Below are positions 1 through 8,691 of a DNA stretch of 64,000 bases, one piece after another (within the stretch, counting starts at the first letter, position 1; every line of letters begins with the position of its first letter). Both the position numbers and the translations under genes were made by a program. Where the stretch lies: the NCBI GenBank assembly GCA_003116995.1, contig BDSL01000065.1, positions 467,001 through 531,000 of the forward strand. The letters run 5' to 3'. Under the pieces are notes generated by a model. The model saw nothing but the letters and a program-made list of their open reading frames with translations. It was not told the origin of the DNA and did not search any database. Source of the DNA: Yamagishiella unicocca (taxonomy: Eukaryota > Chlorophyta > Chlorophyceae > Chlamydomonadales > Volvocaceae).

Positions 1-340
1 ACTATTGGTGGTTGGTGCCACGGTTTGTTCTCTGGCCCCTTGGTCGGGTTTTTTTAGGGTTTACCATATCTCGGTCGGCCAGTTTGTTCTTCTTCCTGCT
101 GCGTCGTTCAGTGTCACGTGATGTATGTATGCGCCCGCCGATGGCTCTACCTTCTGGTCTGGCTTGGGGCCCACTTTAACACTATATACGTTTTCAATGC
201 ATCGAAGCACCAAATCCAAACCTACCTTGCTTCCTACTCATCACAATCTCATTATCCTCCAGTTCCCCGGCCCATGGGAGATCAGCCGCTGCCCCCCGAG
301 AGATGCTGTACACGGCCATGAGTACGCTATGCCCCACAGC
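1..340 (+). other. Repeat-derived flank with a diverged LINE-type terminal module
   Basis: No gene is seen. Positions about 85-175 resemble, with many changes, the 127-bp 3' terminal module of the LINE family found downstream: CAGTGTCA, then GCGCCCG.CGATGGCTCTACC, then GGTCTGG and a GCCCACTNTAAC-like end. This stretch is the sequence into which the truncated LINE at 352-1266 inserted. Confidence 0.45.
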
Positions 341-1277
341 AGTCTTCACCTCCTCGGGAACTCTCATATGCGGACGGCAGCAGCAGCCCCTTGTGGGTGC
401 GGTGTGCCGGCTGGAGAGTCTTCAGGGGCGGGTACCCCCCGCTTACACCACTTTTGGTTCTGCCCGGTGGCTCAAGCAGTGACTGCCCAACTCGAGACCC
501 AGCTCGGTGCAGGGGTGACACGGGCGCAAGTTTGGTTGGTGCAAGCACCTATCGGGGTACAGTCCTGCGTCTGGGATGTAGTAGTCCTGGCGGCTATTAC
601 TGCCATGGAGGTGGGGCGCCGTTTTATGGCCGCGGCCTTGAAAAGGGCGGGGGCTGGTGGTCCCCCTCTTACTCCGGGTAGTGGTCTTCTGGATCGCGCC
701 GTTCGCCGTGGGGTGGTGGAGTTTTGGGCCCTTTTGAGGGGCTTTGCTGCGCTGTGGCTTCCCCAGAAAGGCTGGGATGCAGTGGGGCCTCGGCATCCTT
801 TCTTGCGGGTTGTCGCCAATCGCCTTGTGTGCGGGGGACCGGCTGAGTTACTGGTGGATTCCTGATCGGCTCGGGTTGTCTTGGGGAGCGGGGTTTCCCG
901 TGCTTCATACTTTCTGGCTATATAGGTGTGTTGAGCCCTGCTAGGGGTCCGTGCCTTATGGGATGAGAGGTGGCGGGTTCCGATGTTTGCATCGTTGCGG
1001 CGCTTCACTGGTTCGTCGGGTGCTGGGCTGTTAGGTTGGTTGGTGGCCAGTTCCTGATAGGGGAGCCTCTAGTGCAAATTCCCCCTGGGGTGCTGGCTGC
1101 TGCTCTGTATGCCTACGGCCTGTCAACTTGGTGTTCTGGTGGTTTGCCTTTGCTTCGGTGCATGTCGGTATTTGTTTCCTCCGTCTTGTTCAGTGTCAGG
1201 CGATGCGCCCGATGGTTCTACATACCTCTTGGTCTGGAACCCACTGTAACCGTTACAACAACAAGAAGTCTTCACCT
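341..1277 (+). mobile_element. 5'-truncated LINE copy A with 11-bp target-site duplication
   Basis: This copy starts inside the ORF2 C-terminal region, at a position equivalent to about 12474 of the full-length copy. It runs through the zinc-finger-like tail and 3' UTR to the family terminus (CCCACTGTAACCGTTACAAC plus a short ACAACAAGA tail). The 11-bp sequence AGTCTTCACCT occurs immediately before it (341-351) and immediately after it (1267-1277), as expected for a target-site duplication made by target-primed reverse transcription. The ORF2 remnant is open to the family stop codon near 865 but lacks the endonuclease and reverse transcriptase, so this copy is dead on arrival. It differs from the young copies at a scattering of positions and is somewhat older. 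Confidence 0.9.
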
Positions 1278-1963
1278 GTCGCGGACACCAGGTGTAACAA
1301 TCTCAACCTGCTGCTGGGTGGCGCAGGCGCGCGGCACCACAGCCCCGCGGACTGCTGGCGCTACAAGCAGGCGGGCTGCAGGTTACCAAGCTGCAGGGTC
1401 TCAAGTTCCAAACGTATGTAAAGGTGGCGCTGACTGCGGCTGCGTCGACCTAGTGACCTATTCACGCAGCAAGGAGCCGCGGGCGTTCTTCAAGCGCGGT
1501 GTGTTACATTGTGTACATCAACAGAACCAAGACAACCAAGCAGAAGAACCACGCCGAGGAATGAGGAACTCTGTGGCACCAACGGATTTGGTCAGAAGGG
1601 CCCTGCGCCCGACCTGAATCCGTGTCCCTATCGCTGTCTATACAACCGAATCCATGACGCAATCAATCATAAGAGACGCTGCTGTAGTTACGGCAAACAA
1701 GCGGAAACGCAAATGCCCTGGCTCCGAAACCATGGCGCTGCTGGCCATCTGACGTGGGGCATGACAGTGACACTGACAAGAGCCACAATTAATTTATCTG
1801 TTCCAGTACGTTCAGCGTTGCAACCAACCTGGAAGCGAAGGGAAGGCAGGTTTCGGCAGCTAGATGCTTTTCTTAAGTCACGAAGATTAATTTCCATCGG
1901 CAAAAATTGCATTTCAAAAATTGTGCGTCAGATTTAGCGGATAATCAATGCCCGGAAGGATCC
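1278..1963. other. Intergenic, no gene recognised
   Basis: Open frames here are short and have no recognisable domain. The base composition is mixed and becomes AT-richer toward 1780-1950, ahead of the tRNA gene. No repeat or hairpin stands out. Confidence 0.5.
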
Positions 1964-2034
1964 GCCCGATGTGGGGATCGAACCCACGACCACAAGGTTA
2001 AAAGCCTTGCGCTCTACCACTGAGCTAACCGGGC
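1964..2034 (-). tRNA. tRNA-Lys (anticodon UUU)
   Basis: Read on the minus strand, the sequence folds as a complete cloverleaf with acceptor arm GCCCGGT/ATCGGGC. The anticodon arm is CAAGG-CTTTTAA-CCTTG, giving a 7-base loop with anticodon TTT. The T arm contains GGTTCGATCC. There is no intron, and the A box (TAGCTCAGTGGTAGAGCG) and B box are intact. It differs from the Lys(CUU) genes near 20 kb at the anticodon and by having one base fewer in the D arm. Confidence 0.93.
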
Positions 2035-2111
2035 ATGCCTTCGCTCTGGCATTGGCAATATATGAAATTATTACCAGGGGCTTGCATCCATGACGCGCTC
2101 TCCTGTCGTGC

Positions 2112-2148
2112 GGCCACTGTAACGCGGTCTCTCTCTCTCTCTCTCTCT
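2112..2148 (-). promoter_or_regulatory. Shared tRNA-upstream element, copy 1
   Basis: The sequence GGCCACTGTAACGCGGTCTC followed by a (TC)n run lies 78 bp upstream, on the minus strand, of the tRNA-Lys(UUU) gene. The same element lies 61-75 bp upstream of two other tRNA units (19088 and 20068). Repeated placement on the 5' side suggests a promoter-type role or a preferred insertion position. Function is inferred only. Confidence 0.45.
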
Positions 2149-2269
2149 GCAAGTTCACGTCACAAACAAGCAGCGCAGGGGGCTGCGCGAGTGAGCTTAC
2201 CCCTTCCTACCCACGCGGGGGTAGTGGGAGGGCGGAGGCGCGCAAGATGCGCGCAAAGGATATGCTTGC

Positions 2270-3030
2270 GCAAACATAGTATGCTTGCAGGAGTATGCTT
2301 GCAGGAGTATGCTTGTAGGCATATGCTTGCAGGAATTGCGGATTGCAGGCTGTGGGTTGGAGCCGGGCGGGTGAGCAACTGCTGTTTCTTACCTACCCAC
2401 CCACAGCAGGCGGCGGCGGCATGCTTGCGCACAGGGCATATGCTGCACAGGGTAGACTTGCAGGCATATGCTTGCAGGAGTATGCTTGCAGGTATATGCT
2501 TGCAGGCATATGCTTGCAGGTGGCCTATGGGTTGGAGGTGGGCGACGGGTCGGAGGTGCAGGGGTCGGAGGCCCACGGGTCGGAGGCCCACGGCTCGGAG
2601 GCCCACAGGTTGGAGGCCCACGGGTCGGAGGTCCACGGGGCGGAGGCGCACAGTGGGTGGTGCCTATGCGGTGCGGTGCCGCGTATGCGCCTATGTGGTG
2701 CGATGTCGCCTATGCGGTGCGGTGTGATCTATGTGGTGCGGTGTCGCCTATGCGCCTATGTGGTGTGTTGCCACCTATGCGCCTATGCGGTGCGGCGCCT
2801 ATGTGCCTATGCGGTGCCACCTATGCGCCTATGCGGTGCGATGCCGCCTATGCGCCTATGCGGTGCGGTGCGGCGCCTATGCGCCTATGCGGTGCGATGT
2901 CAGCTATGCGGTGCGCTGCCGCCTATGTGCCTATGCGGTGTGGTGCCGCCTATGCGCCTATGCGGTGCAATGTCACCTATGCGGTGCGGTGCTGCCTATG
3001 CGGTGCGCTGCCGCGTATGCACAAACGAAC
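2270..3030. repeat. Three adjoining minisatellites
   Basis: From about 2275 to 2525, copies of a 12-bp unit close to TATGCTTGCAGG occur, interrupted by a GC-rich stretch. From about 2535 to 2650, a 15-bp unit close to CGGAGGCCCACGGGT is repeated about seven times. From about 2655 to 3025, units built from CCTATGCG and GTGCGGTG alternate in a higher-order pattern. Long open frames across the region (for example on the plus strand at 2343-3119) are products of the repeats and are not called as genes. Confidence 0.85.
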
Positions 3031-3160
3031 CACCAAAAAAGGACAGGAAAAAAACAGAACTTTGGGTCCTTGAAACAGCCTCTTACTTACTTAGTTGTAC
3101 CTGTTACAGTGGGCTCTAGAGCCACATCGCTCGGGCGCCTCAGCAAACCTTCGAGCAAAG

Positions 3161-3537
3161 AGGAGGGATGGCAACCTAGGTGGATTGGGGTAACGGGCCG
3201 CTCATGGTATATGGATGCCGAGAGCTTGGATTAAGATACGGTGACACAGAATTAGATTAGAGGCGTCATGGATTAGGATGCGGTTGGCCTCGGATTGGGT
3301 TGCAGTGGCCAGGGATTAGGTTGCAGTGGGCACGGATTGGGTTGCAGTGGCCACGGATTGGGTTGCAGTGGGCACGGATTAGGCTGACACGGGCACGGAT
3401 TAGGATGCGGTTCTTCGCGGATTAGGATTACGTTGTCGTGGATTGGACTTCCTGAACGGATTGTGAGCGCGGGGGGTTCGAGGGAAACCCGTGAGCGCGG
3501 GGGGGGGGGTCGGGTTAGGAAGGGTTGCCATCCCTCC
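3161..3537. mobile_element. Small TIR element filled with GGATTAG-type array (element 1)
   Basis: A perfect 15-bp inverted repeat bounds the element: GGAGGGATGGCAACC at 3162-3176 and its reverse complement at 3523-3537. The 8-bp sequence GAGCAAAG lies just outside both ends (3153-3160 and 3538-3545), a probable target duplication, with one extra A on the left. The interior is a degenerate array whose units begin GGATTAGG or GGATTGGG and commonly read GGATTGGGTTGCAGTGG. No coding capacity is seen. A related element lies at 40060-40693. Confidence 0.7.
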
Positions 3538-3545
3538 GAGCAAAG

Positions 3546-4052
3546 GCACTGGCTTTGACTGAACTTGCCACATGTGCAGGCAAGGGCATCACATTAAAAA
3601 AAGCGGAAGAACGTTCAGGAATTAACAGGCGTGCGTGTAGATAGGACCCCCCCAAGAATCTAAAGAGTGAGATAGTGAGCTGCAGCAGGGTTATTATGTG
3701 TATGTAGATTGAGTTGTGCTGTGCTCGGTCGCCGCCGGTTGCGTTCTAAATCTTCTAATTGCTTCCGGTCTGTGTCTCTGTGTGCGGTTTGCTGCCGTGC
3801 AGTTGGGCCAGTCTTTTTGTCCGGCGGGTAGTACAAGTGACAGTTACTTTAAAGTTACCCATTCCGCAGGGTAACTTTGGGTCCCAAACGCAACAGTGGG
3901 TCCCAAACGCAAGGAAGTGCAGTGCCGTAGATCGATCCCTACAAAGTGGCCGAAAACAATGCGGAAAAGGGAAGGAAACAAAGTTTCCAGTGGGTCCCTG
4001 TAACCATGGCAAGACACCGGATCATGTAACCATGGCAAGACACCGTAACCGT
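3546..4052. other. Intergenic, no gene recognised
   Basis: There are short direct repeats such as GGGTCCCAAACGCAA (near 3880-3915) and CATGGCAAGACACCG (near 4007-4045). No supported gene or RNA was found. Confidence 0.4.
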
Positions 4053-4094
4053 AACCCACTGTAACCGTTGTTGTTGTAACGGTTACAGTGGGTT
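4053..4094. repeat. Perfect 17-bp palindrome at LINE terminus
   Basis: The arm AACCCACTGTAACCGTT (4053-4069) is followed by an 8-base spacer and its exact reverse complement (4078-4094). Both arms are LINE 3' termini facing each other. The right arm begins the inverted terminal module of copy B. Confidence 0.9.
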
Positions 4095-5285
4095 CCAGAC
4101 CAATAGGTAGAACCATCGGGCGCATCGCCTGACACTGAACAAGACGGAGGAAACAAATACCGACATGCACCGAAACAAAGGCAAACCACCAGAACAACGG
4201 CGGGCCGCGCATGAGACATTTGTGCGCGAAGCGCTTGGGGGGACCGGGCCTGTCCTGCCAGCGGCCCTGAATGCCTTGCAGCAAGTGTTCCGGCGGCTCT
4301 GGTCTGGCATGAAGTGGGAGCCGGCCTATAAGGAGGGATGGTGGCGGTTGGCTGTGGATGGGATCCCCCTCCTCGGGAACTCTCATATGCGGACGGCAGC
4401 AGCAGCCCCTTGTGGGTGCGGTGTGCCGGCTGGAGAGTCTTCAGGGGCGGGTACCCCCCGCTTACACCACTTTTGGTTCTGCCCGGTGGCTCAAGCAGTG
4501 ACTGCCCAACTCGAGACCCAGCTCGGTGCAGGGGTGACACGGGCGCAAGTTTGGTTGGTGCAAGCACCTATCGGGGTACAGTCCTGCGTTTGGGATGTCG
4601 TAGTCCTGGCGGCTATTACTGCCATGGAGGTGGGGCGCCGTTTTATGGCCGCGGCCTTGAAAAGGGCGGGGGCTGGTGGTCCCCCTCTTACTCCGGGTAG
4701 TGGTCTTCTGGATCGCGCCGTTCGCCGTGGGGTGGTGGAGTTTTGGGCCCTTCTGAGGGGCTTTGCTGCGCTGGGGCTTCCCCAGAAAGGCTGGGATGCA
4801 GTGGGGTCTCGGCATCCTTTCTTGCGGGTGGTCGCCAATCGCCTTGTGTGCGGGGGACCGGCTGAGGTACTGGTGGATTCCTGATCGGCTCGGGTTGTCT
4901 TGGGGAGCGGGGTTTCCCGTGCTTCATACTTTCTGGCTATATAAGCGTGTTGAGCCCTGCTAGGGGTCCGTGCCTTATGGGATGAGAGGTGGCGGGTTCC
5001 GATGTTTGCATCGTTGCGGCGCTTCACTGGTTCGTCGGGTGCTGGGCTGTTAGGTTGGTTGGCGGCCAGTTCCTGATAGGGGAGCCTCTAGTGCAAATTC
5101 CCCCTGGGGTGCTGGCTGCTGCTCTGTATGCCTACGGCCTGTCAACTTGGTGTTCTGGTGGTTTGCCTTTGTTTCGGTGCATGTCGGTATGTGTTTCCTC
5201 CGTCTTGTTCAGTGTCAGGCGATGCGCCCGATGGTTCTACCTATTGGTCTGGAACCCACTGTAATCGTTACAACAACAACAACAC
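4070..5285 (+). mobile_element. LINE copy B: inverted terminal module fused to ORF2 C-terminus
   Basis: Positions 4070-4197 are the reverse complement of the last 127 bp of the element (equivalent to 13253-13379 in copy D). From 4198 the sequence switches to direct orientation at the equivalent of 12300 and continues through the ORF2 C-terminal region (to a stop near 4884), the 3' UTR and a direct terminal module ending near 5285. The copy therefore has 127-bp inverted repeats at both ends. The coding part is almost identical to copy D, so it is young. It lacks endonuclease and reverse transcriptase domains. A 5' inversion is known from LINE twin priming, but here the inverted piece is a duplicate of the 3' end, which simple twin priming does not give. 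Confidence 0.85.
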
Positions 5286-5335
5286 TAACTAATAACTAAT
5301 AACTAATAACTAATAAATACTCATAATAGTATACT
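5277..5335. repeat. ACAACAACTAATAA-type tail of LINE copy B
   Basis: AT-rich simple repeats (ACAAC, then ACTAATA units) follow the LINE terminus, as expected for a non-poly(A) LINE tail. Confidence 0.7.
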
Positions 5336-5339
5336 CATA

Positions 5340-6375
5340 CTGCGGAAACTCGCACCACGTGACCCCTTAGGGGGCGCGCGAGCGTCGGTGCATGGGGCCA
5401 GATGGGAGCTGCTTGCTGTTGCCGGTCGTCTAGATGGGAGTTCAGGAGGATGGAATGGCGGTGTCGTCTGGTACGTGGAGGAGGAGCTCCCGCATCGCCC
5501 GGGAACTTTCGGCACCGGTCGGATCCCATCCAGCTCGCAGCAATCTGGTTCACACCTTCGCTCGCCGCGGCCATACTGGCTCGTCACGGTGGCTTTGCAG
5601 AGTGCCTGCGCTGAGTATCCTGTGGCTGTCCAGCTAGCCTGGTGGTCACCCACGCCCTTCGTTGCGAGGTATCAACTTCGCCAATGATGGCCTCTCAGCG
5701 GCGGCTTCGGTCGTCGCTCTACCTGATCAGTCCTGCAGGGCTGTATCCTACTTTGTGGTCTTCTTTCAGCATTTCTCTGGACTCTGGTAGCTTTCGCCGA
5801 CACAGCTTCGTCGGCTCTGGTGTCTCTCGCGCATGCCGCAGCCGGTGCCAGTACGCAGCCTACGCAAGTCCTGCAAAGCTACCTGGCGTTGCATACTGAA
5901 GTGGTTTCCGTATTGCAGGCGAAGGTTGCGCCACGGCTCAGTCATTCGGGCGTGTTGCCGGTCTGCCTTTTTCTAGAGACTGCTGTTGGTGTTGACCTCA
6001 ACTGGTTGATGGTATTAAGTACCATTGTTTCTTCCCGTCTCGCTATGGGCATCGGCCTGTTTCGGGTGTGGGACGTTTTCGGGATCTTGGGGGGGGAGTT
6101 ATCCGATTGTGTTGCCGAGGCGTGCTGCTGTCTCTCCATTCGGGGGTCTGCTTGGGATGCATGGGCCATGTGCAGGGGAGCCATCAGCGCAACCTCCCCC
6201 TGTGTATTGGTGCTTGCTGTTTCCTCTGGGCTCTCGGTTGTGAGGCTCTGGGTGGTTTGTCTTTCGGAACCGTCGGTTTTCTCTGCTTTCCTTGTCTTTT
6301 TCAGTGTCAGGCGATGCGCCCGATGGCTCTACCTTTTCAGGTCTGGAGCCCACTGTAACGATTACAACAACTAAC
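5340..6375 (+). pseudogene. Diverged 3' fragment of a related LINE (copy C)
   Basis: The end (about 6240-6371) is a clear copy of the family terminal module: GGTGGTTTG, CAGTGTCAGGCGATGCGCCC, then GGAGCCCACTGTAACGATTACAACAAC. Upstream, an open frame at about 5820-6374 aligns loosely with the ORF2 tail of copy D: an L-rich stretch, then a VGV..NWLMVLSTI segment where copy D has IGV..CVWDVVVLAAI. The protein match is weak and the fragment has decayed, so it is a related but older or distinct element. Confidence 0.5.
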
Positions 6376-6560
6376 TGCAAAACCTGCAAAACCTGCAAAA
6401 CCTGCAAAACCTGCAAAACCTGCAAAACCTGCAAAACCGAAAAACAACACTAACTGCAAAACCGAAAAACAACACTAACTGCAAAACCTGCAAAACCGAA
6501 AAACAACACTAACTGCAAAACCTGCAAAACCTGCAAAACCTGCAAAACCTGCAAAATACA
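6372..6560. repeat. CTGCAAAAC tandem array
   Basis: A 9-bp unit CTGCAAAAC is repeated about fifteen times, broken by CGAAAAACAACACTAA stretches. It follows directly on the tail of copy C and precedes the full-length element, so it probably expanded from a LINE tail. Confidence 0.85.
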
Positions 6561-6682
6561 TTAATACATCAATACATCAATACATCAATGGTAATCGATC
6601 GCGTGGCTGCGCCAGGGTGACCTGGCCAGCCCCGCGAAAGCCGCGCGGCGATAGGGCAGAAGTGCTCTAGGAGGGTCCTGGA

Positions 6683-8236
6683 ATGACCCGACGCAGCGCC
6701 AGAACACCGGAGGACCGAGAGGAGGACGCAATGCCTCGGACCGTCATTAGCCTCGACGAGGTGATACGCGTCACTGGTTCTGCCAACCCGTTCAGAGCCA
6801 TGGGCTCTGTGACGTTCAGGTTCCGTTTCGCGGACGCTAGCAGCATTTCGGCGCTGCTGAGTTTCGTGGGAGGATCCATCGCCGACCACCTGAAACGGTC
6901 ACTCTCCGCAGCAATGCCAGACATTGTGCAAGAAGCGGATATCTCTGTTGGAGCGCCCTCAGCGTGGTCCAACACAGCCGGCATTTACGAGGCCAAAATA
7001 ACGGTGGTCATGCCAGCAGCGGCGGTCACCCGGACCTTGGCGCTGGTCTCTGCCGATGGGTTAATTAACATAGACAGGATCTATGGTGATAACCATGACT
7101 ACCCGGTAGAGGTGGTCGGTTCGGTGGAGGGGCATCGCACAGCGGCCTACAGCCTGGCTGGCATACCGGAAGGGATGCGGCGAGCGGAAGCCGCCCATAT
7201 CCTAACGATGTTGTACGGCCGCCCCCACACGGACCTGGTGGTGGACCACCTCAGCTTCAGGACAGCCCGCGTGCGCCTAGGGGTGGGCGCGGCTCCCCTG
7301 CCACCAGCCATGGAGTACGACGTCGTAGGCGCGGACCGAAACGGCATCCTGAAGGCCACCCCGGTGAAGGCGGCCCCCGTTCGGCCTCCAGTTCTCCCGG
7401 CACCGCCAAGACTGGGGCGCAGCGGGCTCACAGCCGCCACCCCGCCGCCTCGGCCCTTCCCGGCGGCGAAGGCTGAAGCCCAGCGGGCGAAAGAGGCAAA
7501 AGCAGCGGCATCAGCGGCAAGGGCCGCGGCAGTGGCAGCCCCAGTGGGGCCAAGCCGGGGACTTCAGCGCACGATGCGGGAGTTTGCCCCGGGGGCAGGG
7601 CCTTCGGGCTCAGCGGCAGGGCCTTCGGGCACAGCGGCTGCAGCGGCTGCTACAAGGCGGTCGGGTGGGACAGCAGCGGGCGGAAAGTCGACGCCGGGCC
7701 GTGACAGGGCGAAAACAGCAGGTACGACAGCCATGCCGCCGGGTGCGGCAGCCATGCCGTCGGGTGCGACAGCCATGCCGTCGGGAGCGACAGCCGTGCC
7801 GACGGGAGCGGCAGCCACGCCGTCGGGGGCGGCAGCCACGCTGTCGGGTGCGGAAGCCACGCCGGCGGGTACGGCAGCCATGCCATCGGGGGCGGCAGCC
7901 ATGCCGTCGGGAGCGGCAGCCACACCGTCGGGTGCGGCAGCCGCGCCGGTGGATGCGGCAGCCATGCCATCGGGTGCGGCAGCCGCGCCGTCGGGATTGG
8001 CGGTCGCGCGGCAACCACGCCGCAGCAGCCGCAACCGCGTGGCGGCGGACGCGCCGCAGCCGCAGCCGCGCCGCAGCCCTGAGGCAGTCCCGCCTTCGAA
8101 CGGGGCGGTCGCGCAAGCAGATATGGCAACAGGGCCGGTGGGGGCGGCGGCCGCAGATGGGCCATCAGGGGCCAAGGGGCCAGCCACGACTCCAGCATCC
8201 CCGGCCTCCTTCGCGGCTTGGTCATGGGGTCGATGA
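6683..8236 (+). CDS. LINE ORF1 protein (first frame, 517 aa)
   Basis: This is the first open frame of copy D. Its N-terminal 230 residues are ordinary globular sequence (LDEVIRVTGS onward) with no domain I can name. From there it becomes Ala/Pro/Gly-rich, and residues about 345-440 are a tandem 7-residue repeat (AAMPSGA type). No CCHC zinc knuckle is visible. The likely role, by position, is the RNA-binding ORF1 product of a LINE. The frame ends 18 bases after a second frame (8218-8691) opens, and the protein-like sequence continues there, so either a -1 frameshift or a mutation separates them. The start is the first ATG after the 5' region; an in-frame ATG at 6731 is an alternative. Confidence 0.6.
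   Translation: MTRRSARTPEDREEDAMPRTVISLDEVIRVTGSANPFRAMGSVTFRFRFADASSISALLSFVGGSIADHLKRSLSAAMPDIVQEADISVGAPSAWSNTAGIYEAKITVVMPAAAVTRTLALVSADGLINIDRIYGDNHDYPVEVVGSVEGHRTAAYSLAGIPEGMRRAEAAHILTMLYGRPHTDLVVDHLSFRTARVRLGVGAAPLPPAMEYDVVGADRNGILKATPVKAAPVRPPVLPAPPRLGRSGLTAATPPPRPFPAAKAEAQRAKEAKAAASAARAAAVAAPVGPSRGLQRTMREFAPGAGPSGSAAGPSGTAAAAAATRRSGGTAAGGKSTPGRDRAKTAGTTAMPPGAAAMPSGATAMPSGATAVPTGAAATPSGAAATLSGAEATPAGTAAMPSGAAAMPSGAAATPSGAAAAPVDAAAMPSGAAAAPSGLAVARQPRRSSRNRVAADAPQPQPRRSPEAVPPSNGAVAQADMATGPVGAAAADGPSGAKGPATTPASPASFAAWSWGR
7730..8005 (+). repeat. 21-bp coding minisatellite in ORF1
   Basis: About thirteen 21-bp units encode variants of A-A-M-P-S-G-A. Base changes keep the reading frame, so the repeat is part of the protein. 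The expected product is a flexible Ala/Pro/Gly linker. Confidence 0.85.
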
Positions 8237-8691
8237 TCCGGGGCCTGGAAGCCGGTACACCGGAATACCAGGCAGCGGTGGACGACCTCACGCGGAAGAT
8301 GATAGCGTCCAGGAACGCGTCAGCCGCGGATAAGGCAGAGGCCGCCAGGAGCGCGGCGAAGGCAGCCGTGGCCAGGCGCGCTACCACGGGCGCCCGGCGG
8401 CCCCCCGACACCGTCGGTCCCCCGAGGCCGCCCGGGCTTAGGTCGAGCCGCTCGCCGCAGCACTCGGGGGAGACGCCGGACCAGCAGCGCCGACGCGTCA
8501 ACATGGAGGGCGACTGGAGCGCAGCCCCGCACACCAGTGACCTGGATGCAGCCGAATGGCCGCAGCTCCAGCAACAGGACCCCCCTGTCAGACCCCTTAG
8601 CGCCATCAGGATGGCGCCCAACCCGTACGGGGCGCTGGAGATGGACGACCCAGGAGACGCCTCCAGGATGGAGGTACCCGCAGACCAATAG
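8218..8691 (+). CDS. LINE ORF1 C-terminal continuation (-1 frame)
   Basis: This open frame of about 157 codons has no ATG at its left edge (the nominal start is TTG). It begins within the end of the 517-codon ORF1 and reads as plausible protein: MIRGLEAGTPEYQAAVDDLT, then an Ala/Arg helix-like segment. It is best explained as the C-terminus of ORF1, reached by a -1 shift, programmed or mutational. Its TAG stop (8689-8691) shares its last base with the first codon of the ORF2 frame. Confidence 0.5.
   Translation: MVMGSMIRGLEAGTPEYQAAVDDLTRKMIASRNASAADKAEAARSAAKAAVARRATTGARRPPDTVGPPRPPGLRSSRSPQHSGETPDQQRRRVNMEGDWSAAPHTSDLDAAEWPQLQQQDPPVRPLSAIRMAPNPYGALEMDDPGDASRMEVPADQ

Noticed and set aside
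2343..3234. Long plus-strand frames of 167-258 codons
   Set aside because: They are translations of minisatellites (repeated CLQAYAC, PMRCG); all frames stay open because the repeat has no stop codons.
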